Shown here in pieces: positions 5,131 to 7,402 of a stretch of 7,402 nucleotides of DNA. The stretch's first letter is position 1; the number at the start of each line of letters is the position of its first letter. A program made the position numbers and the translations under genes. The DNA is from DATKZS01 sp035527835 [NCBI: bacterium] (GTDB lineage: Bacteria > RBG-13-61-14): contig DATKZS010000019.1 of assembly GCA_035527835.1 (NCBI GenBank), positions 1 through 7,402 on the forward strand, in the 5' to 3' direction. Below the pieces are notes generated by a model. That model had not been told where the DNA came from. It made no database searches and saw only the letters and a program-made list of their open reading frames with translations.

Positions 5131-6780
5131 ATGTCGAGAAAGAAAAAAATCAGAACGGCCCCTGCACCGGACGCGCCGCCAGAATCGCCAGCAATACGGT
5201 TCCTGAGGCGGCACTGGATCATGCTGCTGGCGCTGCTTTCATTGGCGCTGTTTCTGTGCCTCGTCAATAACATCATCTTCTTCGCAGGCGGGGACAACGC
5301 GGAATACTTCATGCTGGCCCGGTCGCTCGCCCATGGCCACGGCTACGTGAGCCTTTACGATTTTCCCGTGCATCCGCACACCAAGTATCCGTTCCTGTTT
5401 CCCCTGATCCTAGCGGGCGTCATGGTCCTGGCCGGCGAAAACGTCCTGATGATGAAGATATTGATCGCGGCATTGGCGGCGGTCATGGTGGCGGCCACGG
5501 CCGTTTTGTGGAATGACCGCGGCGAGCGGCGCACGGCCATCATGACAACGCTCCTCGTGGCCACGGCGCCTTATGCTATCTATTACGCTCCGATCTTGCT
5601 CTCGGAAATTCCCTATACCGCTTTTTCCTGCCTGAGCCTGGTCTATTTCGAGCGCGCGGCCAGAAGCGAACGTCCCTCTTATCGTGACCTGGCCGCAAGC
5701 GTCATATTTCTGATCGCCGCCTATTTTACCCGCTCGATTGGATTGGCCCTGGCCCCGGCCCTGATGGGCGCGGTTTTTTTCAAGGGCCATTTTCCCGGCG
5801 GTTGGAAGAGAAAGTTATTCATTGCCGGTCTGGTCGGCCTGCCGTTCCTGTCGGCCGCCGGACTGTGGCATCTGCGGTGTTATGTCGCCACCAAGGGAAT
5901 GGGTGAGAGCTATGTGCGGGAATTTTTGAGGCAAGACCCGGAGAATGCCGCGTCGCCCCGGATCAGCGCCGCGGATTTGCTAAGCCGGGCCGCGGAAAAC
6001 GCCGGGGATTACTCGGTTAATCTGTGCCAGAGTTTCACGCCGTTTTATATGTCTATTAATAAAAGGCATCAGTTGGTGATCGGCATTATTATCTTGGTCA
6101 TCATTATCGGCGGCTTTATCGTCGCGCTAGAGAGGGCGGGGGGAGCGCCGGAATTGTACACCGCGGCGTACGCGCTGGTCATCCTGGCCTGGGGGTTTTA
6201 TGAGCCGAGATTCCTGATTCCCCTCCTGCCGATGCTGGCCTACTACTTTGTGGTGTCGCTCGAGGCCATGGCGCAAAAAGCGGCGGCGTTTTCGGGCCGG
6301 GCCAGATACGCGGCCGCGGCGGCGGCGCCGGTGATCGTGCTGGCCTTGCTGATCTCCAACCTGGTTTACGACGCGGAAAGAATTGACTATGTCCGCGCGC
6401 TGCGGCGTTCCGAGGGCGCCGCGAGGAATGCCGGGTACAAGATCTTGCCCATGCATAAGAGAGAAGCGCGGCTGCTGGGGCTGGCGGAGAGGCTGGGCCG
6501 GGCCACGGGCCCGGACGCGGTGATCTTTTCCGACAAGGGCCCGCTGGTGGCGCTGGCGAGCGGTCGGAGGACGGTGGGCGGGCCCTTTGCGCCGGACCCG
6601 GATGGTTTTATTTCCCAGCTCGAAAAAAGCGGGGCCGGCTACATCATAGTGGCTGATGGCTTTCCGAGGGTGCGGAAATACTTTCTGCCCGCGCTCGGCA
6701 AATATCCGGGGCGCTTCAAGCTGATGTTTTGTTTGCCCACCCCGGAGCAGAGCTGCGCGTATAAGCTTATCGCGGACTGA
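5131..6780 (+). CDS. Polytopic membrane glycosyltransferase, GT39 / ArnT-PMT-like
   Basis: This 549-residue protein has the layout of GT-C fold glycosyltransferases, which move a sugar from a polyprenyl-phosphate donor to an acceptor on the outer face of the inner membrane. A Lys/Arg-rich cytoplasmic tail (2-28) precedes the first membrane segment (about 29-50). GGDNAEYFMLARSLAHGHGY (53-72) follows as the first outer loop, and its D55 matches the conserved catalytic acid position. Other family-like points are KYPFLFPL (85-92), LLSEIPYTAF (156-165) and EPRFLIPLLPMLAYY (358-372). Further hydrophobic segments lie near 91-125, 138-155, 187-215, 228-245, 313-332, 340-355 and 391-413, followed by a soluble C-terminal part (about 415-549). 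The upstream in-frame ATG at 5107 meets a stop after two codons, which supports ATG 5131, although the ribosome binding site (GCGGGG) is poor and touches it. The substrate cannot be read. Proximity to an alpha-mannosidase gene hints at glycan work but does not prove mannose. Confidence 0.8.
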   Translation: MSRKKKIRTAPAPDAPPESPAIRFLRRHWIMLLALLSLALFLCLVNNIIFFAGGDNAEYFMLARSLAHGHGYVSLYDFPVHPHTKYPFLFPLILAGVMVLAGENVLMMKILIAALAAVMVAATAVLWNDRGERRTAIMTTLLVATAPYAIYYAPILLSEIPYTAFSCLSLVYFERAARSERPSYRDLAASVIFLIAAYFTRSIGLALAPALMGAVFFKGHFPGGWKRKLFIAGLVGLPFLSAAGLWHLRCYVATKGMGESYVREFLRQDPENAASPRISAADLLSRAAENAGDYSVNLCQSFTPFYMSINKRHQLVIGIIILVIIIGGFIVALERAGGAPELYTAAYALVILAWGFYEPRFLIPLLPMLAYYFVVSLEAMAQKAAAFSGRARYAAAAAAPVIVLALLISNLVYDAERIDYVRALRRSEGAARNAGYKILPMHKREARLLGLAERLGRATGPDAVIFSDKGPLVALASGRRTVGGPFAPDPDGFISQLEKSGAGYIIVADGFPRVRKYFLPALGKYPGRFKLMFCLPTPEQSCAYKLIAD

Positions 6781-6869
6781 AACAATATATCCTAAATGAT
6801 AGCTATTATAGAATATAATATATTAGTATCTTATATTTAGTTGACAAGTCATCATTAAGATGAAAGAGA
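6781..6869. other. AT-rich convergent spacer with imperfect hairpin
   Basis: This short stretch separates the convergent GT39-like gene and the PIN-partner gene and is strikingly AT-rich against GC-rich neighbours. An imperfect hairpin pairs CTAAAT (6792-6797) with ATTTAG (6835-6840) and GATA (6798-6801) with TATC (6827-6830), plus CTA with TAG further in, with small bulges. It may act as a weak two-way terminator, though AT-only stems are not typical of intrinsic terminators. A TTGACA box at 6840-6845 has no matching -10. Confidence 0.4.
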
Positions 6870-7061
6870 TCATTCCCGGGCCTTGTCTTTGGGAGGGCCG
6901 GGTTGCGGGGATTTTTTCAAGGTCCGCGGGTCCACGACTTGCCGCTTCGGGTCGGTTTTTCTGGTCTGAAGATATTTCATGAGGGCGTCAATATCGTATC
7001 CGCATTCCCGGGCGATGGTATCCTTGATTTCCCAGAGTTCCTTGATGATCTCGTCAGCCAT
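6870..7061 (-). CDS. Small partner protein of a PIN-domain toxin (putative antitoxin)
   Basis: This 63-residue protein begins MADEIIKELWEIKDTIARE, followed by GYDIDALMKYLQ, and ends in a basic, Pro-rich tail. It resembles a recurrent family of small hypothetical proteins with the pattern 'EELWxIKDExAREhGYDvxxLxxYLQ', encoded beside VapC-type PIN proteins. The ATG at 7061 has a strong GGGAGGG ribosome binding site about five bases upstream, inside the end of the PIN gene. The two genes overlap by eight bases (7054-7061), suggesting translational coupling. The first 35 residues look helical and could wrap a PIN toxin, while the tail from residue 36 is probably flexible. I see no clear ribbon-helix-helix, AbrB or Phd motif, so self-regulation by DNA binding is not supported. 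The antitoxin role is inferred from context. The gene is second in the pair, unlike classic VapBC order. Confidence 0.7.
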   Translation of the reverse strand: MADEIIKELWEIKDTIARECGYDIDALMKYLQTRKTDPKRQVVDPRTLKKSPQPGPPKDKARE

Positions 7062-7402
7062 TTTCGCCCTCCCCCATCAGCTCCTGGGGCGTGCAAATTT
7101 CCGGACATGCGTGCCCATTTTTAAAACAGATGTTTCTGATCAGGGGTTTCATTTCCGCATTATCCAGGTGCCGGAAATTCCAGGTAAGAAGGTAATCATT
7201 CCCATATACAGCGGCAACAGCTATATGCAAAGAGTCGTCCAAAGCTTTGCCGGGGAGAGCGCCTTCCCTGAGCAGCGCTTTGGATAATGACCGTACCTCC
7301 TCGGATAGGGCGAGGATCGGGATGCCGGCCAGAGATTCGAGACGGCGGGCGGCTGCCTCAGTTTGCCCCCGGGCCGCCTCCTCCAAGACCAAATCGGACG
7401 TG
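7054..7402 (-). CDS. VapC-type PIN-domain protein, C-terminal part (cut by window edge)
   Basis: The visible 115 or so residues enter at the right edge with TSDLVLEEAARG and end at the TGA at 7054-7056. The motifs fit PIN-domain ribonucleases of the VapC kind: the central S-D-L-V-L-E-E segment with its acidic residues, then GKALDDSLHIAVAAVYGNDYL, which supplies the later catalytic Asp residues, then LTWNFRHLDNAE. The end ICTPQELMGEGE is also typical of this subfamily. PIN toxins cut RNA with a Mg2+-dependent acidic cluster. The first 45-50 residues, with the usual first Asp, should lie beyond 7402. A TTG at 7392 could pose as a start, but the frame is open past it and the homology pattern continues upstream, so it is not the true start. 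It is followed by its small partner with an 8-base overlap. Confidence in the family is high; the RNA target is unknown. Confidence 0.88.
   Translation of the reverse strand, partial: TSDLVLEEAARGQTEAAARRLESLAGIPILALSEEVRSLSKALLREGALPGKALDDSLHIAVAAVYGNDYLLTWNFRHLDNAEMKPLIRNICFKNGHACPEICTPQELMGEGENG

Overview
The window looks like accessory chromosomal DNA from a GC-rich, probably Gram-negative and uncultured bacterium. This rests on strong G/C bias at third codon positions, Sec-type signal peptides on two exported proteins, a polytopic sugar-transferase-like membrane protein, and two toxin-antitoxin-like gene pairs of kinds common in environmental genomes. The phylum cannot be fixed from this sequence alone.

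Left end, minus strand (1-684). The most informative element is the 5' end of a group IIC self-splicing intron. It starts at position 136 (minus strand) and runs off the left edge. It sits four bases past a perfect 32-base palindrome (140-171), which is the probable transcription terminator of a small DUF4258-DUF2283 gene pair. That placement is the known target preference of class C introns. The DUF4258 gene (429-684) carries a one-base frameshift in a run of five A (598-602, plus strand). The DUF2283 gene (195-413) is intact. No intron-encoded protein is visible; it would lie outside the window.

Centre, plus strand (810-6780). Three genes lie in a row: an exported Asp-box beta-propeller with seven visible repeats, an exported family 38 alpha-mannosidase with its metal and nucleophile residues in place, and a polytopic GT39/ArnT-like membrane protein. 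The gaps between them (188 and 239 bases) hold palindromic, apparently dispersed repeats rather than genes, so tight co-transcription is not assured. A promoter-like sequence just before the mannosidase could drive it separately. Together the genes suggest handling of mannose-type glycans outside the cytoplasm, but only the mannosidase has a clear biochemical assignment.

Right end, minus strand (6870-7402). After a roughly 80-base AT-rich convergent spacer comes a VapC-type PIN ribonuclease, cut by the window edge. A 63-residue partner follows it with an 8-base overlap, so the toxin-like gene comes first. No wholly new system is evident. The intron at the terminator, the hairpin-rich spacers and the toxin-first PIN pair are the parts most worth a second look.
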